A DNA stretch of 64,000 bases, taken from assembly GCA_032191485.1 (NCBI GenBank), contig JAVDOI010000011.1, positions 3,360,101 to 3,424,100 on the forward strand. The letters run 5' to 3'. Below, piece by piece: positions 22,155 to 34,060 of this stretch. Each line of letters begins with the position of its first letter. The first letter of the stretch is position 1. The translations under genes and the position numbers were made by a program. The DNA comes from Leptoclinus maculatus. Lineage: Eukaryota > Chordata > Actinopteri > Perciformes > Stichaeidae. The notes below the pieces were generated by a model. The model did not search any database and was not told the DNA's origin. It saw only the letters and a program-made list of their open reading frames with translations.

Positions 22155-23680
22155 ATGAACCGTCGACTCACTCATTGAGAGGCAATTTGAGATGCTCCCA
22201 ATCTTTACAGTTTGTTTTAAGTTTTTTATAACGTTTTTAATTTTTGACGAATAGGCAACAATCTGGACCGCCTGTTGGTTTTGCAACATGTTGGATCCGT
22301 ATTTAAGTTCTTGTTATCTGCTGTTTATGTTGATTTTAGAGATATGCTGCATTTATGTTGTTAAATTTGCCTAATGCCTTCATATATTTTGGTAGGATTT
22401 TAGTTTTGCATAAAATCTTCTATAGGTTTATACTCTTAATACATATAGTCTGTGTTCTATCCAAACACACTTTACTTACTAGGAACACGTGATTATGCCA
22501 AATGTTAAAGGGATCTATGAGATTGCATTCAAGTGGCCTGAAAATGTCTTTTACTGTTTGTGTCTCATGGGGTTGTGTAGATATATTTAAATCTGTGACT
22601 ACTTTGTTCGTCTCTCCATTTACAGATAACGCTTGTCCAGTTGCAATGCAAGACTTACCATTTCCACAATGGTTTTGAAGATCTAATTTCAGTAAAATGT
22701 TGCCAGATGCTAAAACAGCATTGTAATATTGGAATCAAAGTTTGTCAAAGTTGTCTTGAAGCTCTCAGTTTTTCTTCCTAGCAGTATATCTCATTCCTAG
22801 ACCTGCTTCAAATCTGGACCGTGTCTTTTTATGTCAAGGAAATGTTTCATGTTTTTCATCCCGCTAAGTCAGATTTCATTCCACATCCTTTGGGAAACAA
22901 TGCTCAGCTAAGAAGCACTTCACAAGACTACAACACTCAGTTGCAGCGGCTGCAAAAAAACTTTTGATCAATGATGATCCACCTTTTTTCCGGTCTGTGT
23001 CGTCTGGGGAAAACGTTTGGCAACATCATTTGAGCGGAGACGTTCAGGAAACACTTAAATGTTTGTTCAATCATAAGGATGTCCAAAAATAATAAAATAT
23101 GCCAGAATAATCATCTTAATTACTTAACTGTCTGCTACTTTGCCTTCATAGTACTTGCTTCCTAATTAGAATTGTCAATTCTGTTGAGCACAGATTCAGT
23201 TCTCCATGAATCCTGGACTGACGCCGTTGGCAGGATGATACGAGTGTGGCAAACACTGTCCACCAATAAAAGTGGAGTGGGCCTGGAAGCAGCATGGTGG
23301 CATGTCCTACTCGGAGGGCTGTTTGGGTTTCTAGCTTGTGATTAGAGCGAATTTGGACTTTGACCTCAGTGAGACACAAAAGCTTTCACTCAAAGTGCCG
23401 TGACTACTGCATTATGAATGCACCCGCAGATTATTCCATCAGGACTGACTCAGCAAAGACTTCCACTCGCTTTTCAAAGTATCACTCTGTGCATAAATGC
23501 CGGGAGCTGAAAAGAGTCGTGAGCGAGGCCTGCTGAAAGCTTTCAAGAGCGGTAAAACACACGTCAGCTGCCAAACACACAAAACAGAAAGCTGAATACG
23601 ACGTCCACTGTTGCTGTGAGTCTCCAAATTACATTACTCCAGGTATCCGTGTCAAGTTTATTTCTAATATATTACATTCG
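22155..23680 (+). other. Intergenic, no gene recognised
   Basis: AT-rich sequence without supportable exons or recognised repeats. Confidence 0.5.
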
Positions 23681-23681
23681 G

Positions 23682-23800
23682 GCTGGGCAATATATTGTTA
23701 TTGTATTGATATTGTGATATGAGACTGGATATCGTCTTAGATTTTAGATATCGTAATATGGACCTAAAAGTATTCAGTATTCAGTATTATGTTGCAGCTA
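23682..23800 (+). mobile_element. Terminal part of a common fish repeat (GGGCTGGGCAATAT type)
   Basis: It starts GGGCTGGGCAATATATTG and continues TGTGATATGAGACTGGATAT then CGTCTTAGATTTTAGATATCG, a widely dispersed teleost element end. The other end is not seen. Confidence 0.6.
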
Positions 23801-24973
23801 CCAGTGAAAAGATGAACTGAGGGCTCATTAGATGGGGAAACACTTGAAAGTTATCACAGCAGTCATTTTAACTTTCGTCTTGACATCAGTGGACTAGTAT
23901 AGGGTAACAATAAGTGGGAACAGAACATGATAAACATCTGTGTAAATGCTGAAACCAAGAAAACTATTATTAATATTATTTTAATTGTGGTGAAAACCGG
24001 GTCAATGTGGTAGTGAATGTTGAAAACTGGGACATTTTGAGTGTTTTACAGATATTTATCAGGACTTGGGACACCCAGCTTGAAACTGTGACAATCCCGC
24101 TGAACCTAGCAGGTCTGGTTAGAGCAGTTCATACAGAGGTTAGCCCGCTACAACGGTCGCAATGGCAACGGTAAACAGAAAAATGGCCGCCGCTCTTACC
24201 ATCCCGTTGCGTTGATTTGAATGGGAATATCCATTCTACCCTATTCTATTTCTATGACTAGAGCCCATTATAATGACCACTGGAGCTTTAACCAGTGAAA
24301 GTTTAGCATGCTTGCTTATTAAATTACTTATGATTATTTAAAAAAATTAAATGCCAAAGACCAATCTGTTGATTGACCAAAAATCTGCTGTACCATGTTA
24401 TAAACCATGGAGTAATCCACTCCCCATGACTTATCACTATAAGTTTGTAGCTATAGCCATCTTTTTTTTTTCAAACATTGGAAATCTCATTCTACCAGCA
24501 GAGCTCTTAAAGTCTTTTCGTTAGCTCCCAGAGAGTGCATGCAGGGGTGATTCTCCAGCACAACTGCTGCATTAATTCACAGAGGTCAAATGGAAAAGTC
24601 TCAGCTCTGGAAGACGGATCCAAACTAATGTCACTCTGTTCGAGTAGAGTGGGAGCCATATGCTTGGTCCTAATGCAGCAGTCGCAGCGAATATGCACCG
24701 AGTTGACATCGCAATCTGGAGCCGCGCACGCCGCCGCGAAGTTTAACGGATAATGAGATGTGAAACTGGTCACATATCGCATCTGTGTGAGCAGGCTCCT
24801 GCTGACACTCCCCGTACAATTTGTCACAATCTATTACAGTCTTCACCGCACACCGTCTCACACACACACGTGCCGAATATTCTCACTGACAGTCTTTTCT
24901 GTAAATGCACAAAAACACACATGAAAAAAAAGGCCAGCTCACACGTACCAATTCATGCAAATAACTAAATTCG

Positions 24974-24974
<1 letters not shown>
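23801..24974 (+). other. Intergenic, no gene recognised
   Basis: Contains AATGGCCGCCGCTCTTACC near 24181, which resembles the repeat at 21885-22091. No exon is supportable. Confidence 0.45.

Positions 24975-25039
<65 letters not shown>
24975..25039 (+). repeat. (AC)n microsatellite
   Basis: About 32 AC units, followed within 60 bp by a poly-C run. Confidence 0.97.
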
Positions 25040-25042
<3 letters not shown>

Positions 25043-25639
25043 GTGGACTTTCTACCACTCCATTGTGTGCAAACTTTCAAAACCAACACCCCCCCCCCAA
25101 ACTATTGTACTCTCAAACACGACAGCCAGCACACACAGAAACCCACACACAGACAAAATGAACTCCCAGCTTGAAAAACAAGATGCTACAGCAAGCTGCA
25201 GAGATAAATTCCTTCCCCCCCCTCGTCTTTATTCAACATGCATCCCATTAATTGTCCGCGTGATAAATTACAGCCATCTCAGCAGCCCCCATGTGACATA
25301 TACACTCGGGTTGTTTATAAGCACAGATGTGGCAACGTAATCTCTGGATTTGCAGGGAGAATGTCAAGGGAGAGCTCCCTCTTACTCGCCTTAATGAATC
25401 ATGCTATAACTTAATTGTGACGGAGCAAAAACACATGCGCATATGTGCTGACTGAGCGTGAGCACGTGCATCATGTTTAGTTATATGCATTGATGTGGCA
25501 CTGGCTGTGTAGTTACTTATGCGGGCATGATGCTCATGACATGCTTTATCAGGATTTACATGAAAACATGTTTCTGTGAGCAATATATCTACACATTACA
25601 GCTATTAAATACATGGTATTCTTTGACCAACACATTGTC

Positions 25640-26135
25640 ACCCCGATGCTTCAAATACCTCAACTTGGTCAGTGCTCCTAACTATGACACTCTAGGTCCC
25701 CCTCTTGCGTCCCTTTTGGAAGTGTCGGGGACGTTGTGTCAATATACGTTACGTTTTTCAAAATTAACTTTTGTCTTCACAGGAAGTTTTCGTTTAGGCA
25801 ACCAAACCAACCGGTCTCATCCGGCATTTGTAGCAAAAGCTACGATTTTTTTACTTATAAAGACCACAAAAGCACACATGGATGGAAGGTGGATGGGTCG
25901 ACTGATGTGACTCCAGTGGCTAAGGACACTAACGACTCACGTCACCAAATGTCAAGATTTACTTCCAGTTTTGCTCGGGACATGAACAGTAGTCTCCTGG
26001 ACTATAGTCCTGTGTTTGCTTGTGTGAACGATCTCGCACTTTATACTAGGTCAGTTGCTCTGAGCGTGTAAGAAGAAGGCTTGGTGCATCGCACGCAGGC
26101 TAACAGTGCACAACGGGTTGTCTTTGGCGTCTTTT
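25640..26135 (+). repeat. Probable dispersed repeat, unnamed
   Basis: The block with TGGTCAGTGCTCCTAACT, GTGTCGGGGACGTTG and CAATATACGTTACG resembles an interspersed sequence I associate with percomorph genomes. No second copy was found in this window, so support is weak. Confidence 0.35.
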
Positions 26136-26449
26136 GTGGGTTAGAAAGGGTTCAGGAACACAACAATATGTAGTTTAAATGCTTACTGTGACATGAGATA
26201 AACCTGTATTGATTCCCAGCATGAAATTCTGTTGTTGGACAGAGATAGGAACAGAGAAATAGGGAAAGTAAAGTAAGAGGTATATACATTTAAAATAACA
26301 ATAGAATAAAATGTAGAACCTATACGGGAGCATTTAGAGACGCAAATTACAAGGTAACAGTAATGATATGAAGGTGGATGTAGGAAGAGGAAGTCATCGG
26401 TTTGAACTGGTCGGGGACAGATGATGCCGAGATGAAAGGCTTTTGTCTC

Positions 26450-26650
26450 CAGGTGAAATCATAGATGACAATAACGTTGCTTATCACAGCTACGCAGACG
26501 ACGTTCAGATTGACTTAGCTCTTTCACCAAGTGACTATGGTCCCTTGGTGAAGGAGCTTAGATCAAGTCAATAGCCGGATGCAATTAAATTCCCTTCAAG
26601 TAAATAACGACGTGACAGCTTTCTGTCTTGCTTCAGGTCATTTCAGGCTG
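26450..26650 (+). pseudogene. Decayed LINE reverse transcriptase fragment
   Basis: One frame reads GEIIDDNNVAYHSYADDVQ, which matches the catalytic YADD region of a LINE RT of a different type from copies 1 and 2 (these have FADD). After a stop and frameshift, a neighbouring frame reads NSRMQLNSLQVNNDVT, like the region that follows the YADD motif in such RTs. Both disruptions show an old inactive copy. Confidence 0.6.
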
Positions 26651-26961
26651 TGGTTGTATCACCCAAGAAGAATGCCCTCACCAGAAAACAACAGTTGTTT
26701 TTTGTTCAAATGCTTAAAATAACCTTTGTCTACCTGACAAGTGACCTCTTATGGTAAATAGTGTCTGTCCTCTCCCACAAGCAAAAGAGGACGGAGGTTA
26801 TTGGGCATACGAAGTGGCTGACTATCAATGCAGAATATGGTTTGCATCTTGTCTCCTTAATACTACATGTGACTAAGGACTTTTTTACCACCTGAAAGTA
26901 TCCTACTGCAACTGAATTTAGTCCTCTGCTGTGTGTGCTCTCCCCACTGCTCTTCTCTACA

Positions 26962-27539
26962 CCAACGACTGCACCTCAGAGGACCCAACTGTTAAACTCC
27001 TGAAGTTCGCAGACGACACAACGGTCATCGGCGGACTCATCAGGGACGGTGACGAGTCTGCGTACAGACGGGAGGTTGAACAGCTGGTCCTCTGGTGTGG
27101 TCAGAACAACCTGGAGCTGAACAGGCTCAAAACTGTGGAGATGACAGTGGACTTCAGGAGGACCCCCCCAACACTACCCCCCCTCACCATACTCAACAAC
27201 ACTGTGTCCGCTGTGGAGACCTTCAAGTTTCTGGGATCCACAATCTCCCAGGACCTGAAGTGGGCTCCCAACATCAACACCATCAGGAAAAAGGCCCAGC
27301 AGAGGTTGTACTTCCTGCGCCAGCTCAGGAAGTTCAACCTGCCTCAGGAGCTGCTGATCCTGTACACCTCCAGAGTCAGGAAACGGGCTGGAAAGATCAC
27401 TGCAGACCCGTCACACCCTGGACACAAGCTGTTCCAACTCCTCCCCTCTGGTAGGCGCTACAGGGCTCTGTACGCCAAAACCACCAGACACAGGAACAGC
27501 TTCTTTCCACTGGCCGTCACTCTGATGAACAATAAATAA
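26962..27539 (+). pseudogene. LINE RT C-terminal fragment (copy 2)
   Basis: In frame with copy 1 from YTNDCTSEDPTVKLLKFADD onward to the LAVTLMNNK end. The 150-base deletion removes 50 codons without breaking the frame (ELLIL joins directly to YTSRVRK). The 5' RT motifs are missing, so no active enzyme could be made. Confidence 0.88.
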
Positions 27540-27750
27540 TATTGCACTACTACCTCTGTTTGCACTATTGTATTATATATATATATATATATATATATAC
27601 ACTTTGTTGGGATATTTTTATACTGTATATAGCTGTTAAATGTCCTTGGTTTTCTCATATTTCTCTTGTTTATTGTATATATTTCATATGTACGATGAGA
27701 GTAATGTGTAACTGGAGTCAAATGCGCACACATACATGGCCAATAAAGCT

Positions 27751-27777
27751 GATTCTGATTCTGATTCTGATTCTGAT
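27751..27777 (+). repeat. (GATTCT)n tail of LINE copy 2
   Basis: Four to five GATTCT units directly after CCAATAAAGCT mark the 3' end of the retrotransposon. Confidence 0.9.
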
Positions 27778-28764
27778 GTGGATGAAAGTGGTGTCGTTTC
27801 TGAGCACCAGAGTTGCTTTAGAAAACCCCTCACTTTACTGCAGCAGGGTCCGACACTCGGTCCTGGTTCTGCATGATTTCATCTGATTTTGCGTAGAATC
27901 CGACCCGGTGGCACCGATGACGAGCATTAAGAAGGTTCTATAGAGGCATCAGTATGAATGTGGGAGTAATTTTTTTTTTTTTGGCGGAATCATCCAATAT
28001 TGACATTCTTGTCTCTTGATAGAGTCAGTTTTCATCCAAGTAGTAGTGCCAGAAACCATTTTGTGTATGCGGGCATTATGTTGTCATTAGAACGAATGTA
28101 CGACAAAGGCTGGACACCTCTTCAAAGTTTTACACTAATACATCCATTGTTTCAAACCCTGTTTATTCTAGTGTGGAGTCACAATTATCAGACTATTATT
28201 AGACTGAAACACTGATGAGTCAATAACTCATAACTCATAATGACATGAATATATCAGACATGGTTGCTTGTCTGAAAAAATGTTTGGTGGTCCGATCCCC
28301 GGGACCTCCTTTCCGCATGTTGAGGTGAGCGAGACTCTGACCCCCAAGTTGTTCCCCGGGTGCTTTAGAGCAGCTCACCTCTCCTTAAGATCAGGATGGG
28401 TCAAATTCAGGGGTGGAATTTCATTCAGCTGTGCTGTGTACCATTACAAAAAATAGTTGTTTAATAGTGTCGTGGCACACATTCGTAACAGAATTACAAC
28501 ACACCAAGGGCAGCCTGCGGTGCAGCGCATAAATTAAGAGTCTTAATTGGAGACAGGAAAATTGATGTGAATAGAAACTAGGCAAAACAAAAGGCTGAAC
28601 AGAAATAAATACATGAATAAATAATGATAAAATGCATAAATAGCTGCATTTGCAAATGAGACAAACACAACTTTTGATGCGCTGTAGATGTAGCACACAT
28701 TCATGCATCGTAAATAGAATCGACCTGATGCAAGTTATTTTAAAAGCAGTCTTAGGGGCTACAA
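27778..28764 (+). other. Intergenic, no gene recognised
   Basis: Nothing supportable beyond short open frames. Confidence 0.5.
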
Positions 28765-29200
28765 GTCAGTGGCGGGCCGTGCATTTTATACCTGGGCCTT
28801 CACTGCTGTCCTGCAGCTGAAACACAGCTATGGTTATTATTTGTTTTGTGTAAAAATGAAGCTCAGCACCTATAAATGCACTAACTGCAGAGAATACGCC
28901 GAGAGTGCGTCTCCTCCCTTCTCTGACTGCAGCTGGGACTGCTGAGAGTGACCGCCTGTGAGTGCTTTGGGGCGGCGGAGGGGCTCACGGCAGCACCCGC
29001 TGCTCGTTCACGGCAGTAACTGTAGAACGGTACGTGCTTTAACGTCAGAGTCAAAACACCAGAAAAGTCTCCAACAACACCAGAAAAAGTCGCTAGATTT
29101 GTCACTAGTAGCTTTTGACAAAAAAAGTCGCCATGAGGGTTTGGAAAGTCTCCAGATTTAGCGAGAAAGTCGGCAAGTCGGCAACACTGGCAACGGCTAA
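28765..29200 (+). mobile_element. Probable DNA-transposon remnant
   Basis: CAGTGGCGGGCCGTGCATTT at the left and the AAGTCGCTAGATTTGTC / GAAAGTCGGCAAGTCGGCAA words at 29085-29185 both resemble ends of widespread fish elements. Whether they are one element or two neighbours is unclear. Confidence 0.45.
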
Positions 29201-29527
29201 ATATGTCCCCAGAGCAACATAGGACGTAACAATGGTTCCTCTCACATATAAAACCAAACAAAAATCCATCTTCATAAAAACAAGTTGTACAAATAATAAT
29301 ATATAAACAAGCATCTTAAAGCTACTGCAGATGTAAAAACAAGAGCAGTTAACTTACCAAAGATGCTGTCAACTATTTATAGACAAAGTCCATCCTCCTT
29401 TCTTTGTTAATAAAGAGTTTAATCTCACGGTTGTTCAGTACATCCGTGAGTTTTAGTTCCAGTAAGAAGTCCATTCCTCTGAGTCCATGCTGGCTGAGTA
29501 CTGTGCAGCCATGACATGATAAACAAT

Positions 29528-29578
<51 letters not shown>
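29528..29578 (+). repeat. (TAC)n microsatellite
   Basis: About 17 TAC units placed directly before repeat copy B. Confidence 0.97.
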
Positions 29579-30030
29579 ATTGGTAGAAAAATACTCAGAC
29601 CCTGTAATAACACCACAATGCAAAACTACTCTGTTTCAAGTAAAAGTCCTGCATTCAAAATCAGTAAAATGTACATCAAGTATCAATAGTTGTCTTTATG
29701 AAGAATGGACACTTTCAGAGCGTGAGATAGTGATATATGATATGAGTGTTCATTACCATTATTGACGCATTAACAATAAGCAGCATTTTAATGTAGCTGG
29801 TCGAGGTGGAGCTGATTTTTACTTAATCTATAACAACACATATTTTATTTGATGATATTTTTTGTGTGGAACATTTGAAACTGTCAATAGTATTACTAAA
29901 TGTCATATAAATAGTAAAAAGTACAACATTTCCTAATGAAATGTTGTGGAGTAGAAGTATAAAGTAACATTAGAAGTGAACTAACTCAACAGTACTCGAG
30001 TAAATTAACTTGGTTACTTTCACTGACTAC
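29579..30030 (+). mobile_element. Nonautonomous repeat (AAGTCCTGCATTC family), copy B
   Basis: It shares GTAAAAGTCCTGCATTCAAA, GCAGCATTTTAATGTAGCTGG and ACTCGAGTAAATTAACTTGG with copy A in the same order. It lies just upstream of the fstl5 promoter block. Confidence 0.65.
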
Positions 30031-30179
30031 TTCTAAATAATATGAAAACATATATATTCTTATTAAAGGCTGATGTTCCTTTACATGGTCACCACAAAGG
30101 TCTTTGAATGAAATACATATATGTAAGAGAATGTTGTTGATCATCTTCCCCTCGTGATGATCACCTGGAGGTCATACAG

Positions 30180-30480
30180 CATAGTGATATTCACCACTCC
30201 GTCACTGGAGCACGCGCATCATGCATGCGTGTGCACGTGCCCAGTGAGTGTGTGGGGCAGCCTTAAAGAAACCCAACTCTCTCCCTCTCTCCCTTTCCGT
30301 GTTCCACCCCTCTTAGTCAAGGACAGTTTCGCTTCGCATTCCGCCTGTCAGTCTGCCCTCGTTTTGTTGCTTATACTGCCTACTACGGGATACTCGTGAT
30401 TGGTTCATCCCGTCCCTCTCCTCCCTCCCTCCCGCGTGACTGTATGTAAATCCGGTCGGGACTCAGCCAGTAGGTGAGGT
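30180..30480 (+). promoter_or_regulatory. fstl5: Likely fstl5 promoter region
   Basis: A GC-richer block contains CACGTG near 30234 and an octamer-like ATGTAAAT at 30444-30451, and precedes the inferred non-coding first exon. No TATA box is clear. The assignment depends on position and composition only. Confidence 0.4.
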
Positions 30481-30902
30481 TGGGGCTGGCGGCTCCTGCC
30501 TCGGTGGCGCACACGAGACCCGAGAGCGGCCGAGGTGAGATCGCTGCACTGTCGGAGCTGTCCACTGCGCCGTGGTGCTGAACTCCACAGTCCCTTTGCT
30601 CTTCTTCCTCCGTCCTGCTCTGTCGGCTCTGCTGCACATTGGAGATATTTCGGGAAAGGATTAACAACCTCCCCTTTGGCTGTTTATAGGTGCAAACTTC
30701 TCCCGAGGACATCTCGCTCTCTTTCTCTCTCGCTCTCTCTACACTCACACACACACACACAGCGGGAATTACACCAACCGTGGATTTGACCGGAGCTCGA
30801 GATTATCACTAATAATAGTTTGTTGAGAAGTGTTGCTTGCTTCCGTTTGCCACTAATCTCGCTTGGATTACCCTTCTGGATGGTGTACGTCTGGACGCAC
30901 AG
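30481..30902 (+). other. fstl5: Probable fstl5 5' untranslated exon
   Basis: A candidate first exon ends at the donor GACGCACAG|GTAAAA (30902/30903). A second strong donor, CCGAG|GTGAGA, lies at 30534/30535, and an acceptor-like TGTTTATAG is at 30689. A short alternative intron inside this block is therefore possible. The 5' end is a guess. There is no long open frame, consistent with a leader. The link to the ATG exon at 50422 is inferred from order and strand. Confidence 0.45.
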
Positions 30903-31328
30903 GTAAAAAGAAAAATGTGTTTTGTTTGTTGTGGAATAATTTTGTTAAAACCTATCCGACCACTGCTCCATCCCCGAAAAGTCCACCTCTCACTGTCCGA
31001 CGCGCTATCAGGCAGTAAACTTAACCCTCATCACCAGTGAGGCGCCACAACTCGTGTCTAATAATCCACCAGGTCACTCTCTCCTCGACTCAGAGAGAAA
31101 AAAATATATCTCCCGATCTGTCGTCTCAAGCGTTTACTGTTTCAATAGATTTGTCGCCAGGACCTGGAGGCTCAAATCAAGTGATATCAGGATATCTGAA
31201 ATTGAGATTACAGTTTCTGTTATTCTGTCAGGAGCGCTGAAGCACAAACACGTCCTGTAACACAATCAATGTTTTTTTTCAATGCCCAGAGCATTTCATT
31301 TATCCGCGCACTACTTAGTGCGTTATTT

Positions 31329-31351
31329 CCCCCCCCCCCCCCCCCCCCCCC
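31329..31351 (+). repeat. Poly-C tract
   Basis: A run of 23 C residues early in intron 1. Confidence 0.95.
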
Positions 31352-31744
31352 TTGGCACGCTAATCCTTGAGTGACACCGTTAGCAGCAGAGGGATTATAC
31401 TTTTGTTTTTCATCCTCAGTTTTGCTTCTGACTCATTTGGCAGTGTATTACAGGTTCCTGCGCGCGCCGGGGATGGTCCATTAATTTGGTCCGTTTATTG
31501 ATGGTTTGCGAATGAAATCTGGGGTGTTGTTTTGTGGTTTCATCGCTGCGATGGTGCAGCAGATGGAGTAAGAGCGAACCTAAAACCAGATTAAGTTCTG
31601 CCATCGATACGACTCCGATTTACAGGCTGAAATCCTTTGAAGAGGTCTCTGGTGGAGCCTCAGGACAAAAGATACAACAGATACTAAAGATAAAAAAACG
31701 AAACTGAAATGATTACCAAATAGATCTATTTGTAAAATATGGTA

Positions 31745-32000
31745 GAATGTAACTAAATAACGTACATTTACTAAAGTAGGTTGAGTTACTCACTGTTTCA
31801 TGTGTACTTTGACTCCATTACATTTTTAAGAAAAATTAATTTGACACTTTACAAAACAAGTTATATTTTGTGATTTATAGAAAATATGATGCGTTGTTAT
31901 AGATAAAGCATCCCAACAGTGAATAAAATGTCACCTCGACAATGACAATTACACATTAATGATGGATTAATATATTTAGTAGCATAATATAATAATATGA
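31745..32000 (-). mobile_element. Nonautonomous repeat (AAGTCCTGCATTC family), copy C, partial
   Basis: ACGTACATTTACTAAAGTAG and TGTACTTTGACTCCATTACA are reverse complements of the right-end words of copies A and B. The far end is degraded. Confidence 0.55.
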
Positions 32001-32799
32001 TAGTGTGAAACTCACAGGGTTCATTATTCTGCATTTTCAATACGGGACCTATATTTGTACTTTTCGCCATGATTATTTAGGGCTTGCTGGAAATGTGAAT
32101 TATGAATTTGCATGCCAGGTGTTAGACTCCTGATTAGTGTGGTGACAATGTTATTGATTTACAGTAATCTGTAAAAAGGGACAAGACAAATTCCGAGCAG
32201 TCGGCATATTGTATTTCCTCCATCATTTTGACATTCTGCGTGATTTACCGCAGAATGTCTCGGCACACAGACACTAATGATGCCAACACGTCTCTCTACT
32301 AATTGCAACAGTAATTGAAATTCCTGCAGAGGAAGTTTTGAATGCTACATAAACCATGCGCATTGAACGTTCAGCCAACTGTGGGGCTTAACAATCCAAC
32401 TTCAATCCTTTTATTCCCACAATACATTCACTTTATCTGTGAAAGCTCTTTGAAACCACAAGATAAAATCTATTTCCAGTGGCACATTGGATGAATGAGC
32501 GGGTCTATTCTTCAAGGCTGCACTCACTAATTGAATCTCCATTCGAATACGAACCAGCGACCAAGTATCATAGGCTATAAACGGTATATAGTGCAGAATA
32601 AAGCAAACGTGCTAGTCTAAATAAAATATCATTCTGTTGAACGGGATATCGAAAGAGAGAAAAGACAATGCTATTTATTTTTAGCATGAGCTTCCTGCAC
32701 GGATATGCTACTGATTCACTCAGTTCACAGTTATCTTCAAACCCACAAGGACACCAACAAAGCCAAACAACAGTGTTTGCAATATTCTCACTCACAGGA

Positions 32800-32842
32800 C
32801 CCCCCCCCCCCCCCTACACACACACCAATTTCCCCCCCCCCC
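32800..32842 (+). repeat. Two poly-C tracts separated by a CA-rich spacer
   Basis: C runs at 32800-32814 and 32832-32842. Confidence 0.9.
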
Positions 32843-34027
32843 TTAGCTCAGATCCAATTAGACCATTTAACAGGTAGGAGATGGTGCCAGCTGAGCAGGT
32901 AGTGGTGCTAAAGGAGCTGCTCTGCTTTTTCATTTCATTACAATGACTTTCTTAGGGCACCGCGGGGAGGCAAAGGCTTTTGAGTCGATATTTCTTTTCA
33001 CTGGAAAGAAGAAAAATAATGCCAGGAAACTGATCAAAGCATTTCAGATTTGAGAGGAAAAGCACTGCGTGTGAAGGTGTGGGCACTTAGTAATGGCAGC
33101 TGGTGTTATTGAGGGTGGAGGGGGGGTTGATATGACAATGAAGCTGTAAATTGAGGAGGACGATTGCTGAAAATGGCACCGTTTTACGATCTTCATGATA
33201 ATCTCAGATGTCTCGGCAGATACAAAAATCTTTACCAATAACACTCTGAGACGTTTTTACGGGGCTGTTTTAGAAAGCAAACTGGTTTTAAGAAGCATAT
33301 TTTCCCCGATGTTACTTTTATGGCTTTCTGCACAGCTGTTAGGTACATCCGCACATTCAGCAGCTCGCTTTTCAATGCCAAGTCAGGTCCCAAAGGTTTT
33401 TCTGTTCCACACCCCTACGATCAGGCACTAGTCCTTTTATGGCTACTGTACTGTCTAATTTAAGCTCCAAGTGGTTTCTACTGGGTCGCTGAACAAACAC
33501 GGGACATGAAACAACTATACTGCAGCTCTACCAGCTTCCTCTGGGCTTCTTTGGGATCTATGAAATCCATTGTGTCAACATGTAAAAGAACCATCATACC
33601 GCTACTGAAGTCAAATGTGAAGAAAGCATAATGGAATCAGGTGCCATACTGTGCAGGAATACAGCCAGTTTTATTTGGCAGTATCATTGCATTTAATCAG
33701 TGAAAGGTACCAGAGGCCCCTGCAGATTGAGATTTACACACTTTTCACTTCAGAAAACTTTGATATTTAAAGATTCAAACTTGGTGTCATGCAAATGCTT
33801 TGGGTTTTATTTGCATATTTTAAGATGTATAAGAATATACTGTCAGCAGTTTTTTATAGGAACTATTTCTTCTGTAGAAAGTACAAAAAAAACAGTTGTC
33901 TGTTGAGTTTTTTAAAACGATCCACAGTAATGGGGATATTGTTCCTGAAAAGAGACGTTTCTGTTGACTTTTTTTGGTAACTTTTGAATGTTTTCAGCAA
34001 CACAGATTAGATTGAATTAATCTCCAC

Positions 34028-34060
34028 TACCCCCTCTAACCTCATTGGGTAGAGGGGGTA
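34028..34060 (+). repeat. Perfect 11-bp-stem hairpin
   Basis: TACCCCCTCTA at 34028-34038 is the exact complement of TAGAGGGGGTA at 34050-34060, with an 11-base loop. It may be part of a dispersed element; no other function is evident. Confidence 0.85.

Larger units (their letters stand above)
26931..27777 (+). mobile_element. LINE copy 2 (CR1/L2/Rex1-like), deleted but with complete 3' end
   Basis: It is nearly identical to copy 1 from GTGTGTGCTCTCC onward, with about ten differences by eye. It is cut at the 5' end at the GAPQGCVLSP motif. It has a 4-base deletion near 26957 and a 150-base deletion corresponding to copy 1 positions 10311-10460. The 3' UTR is intact through CCAATAAAGCT and ends in a (GATTCT)n tail, the short tandem-repeat end expected for this group of elements. 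Confidence 0.9.

Noticed and set aside
26931..27539. LINE copy 2 read as a spliced, processed copy
   Set aside because: The missing 150 bp does not end in AG and its edges share TGT, so a deletion fits better than splicing.
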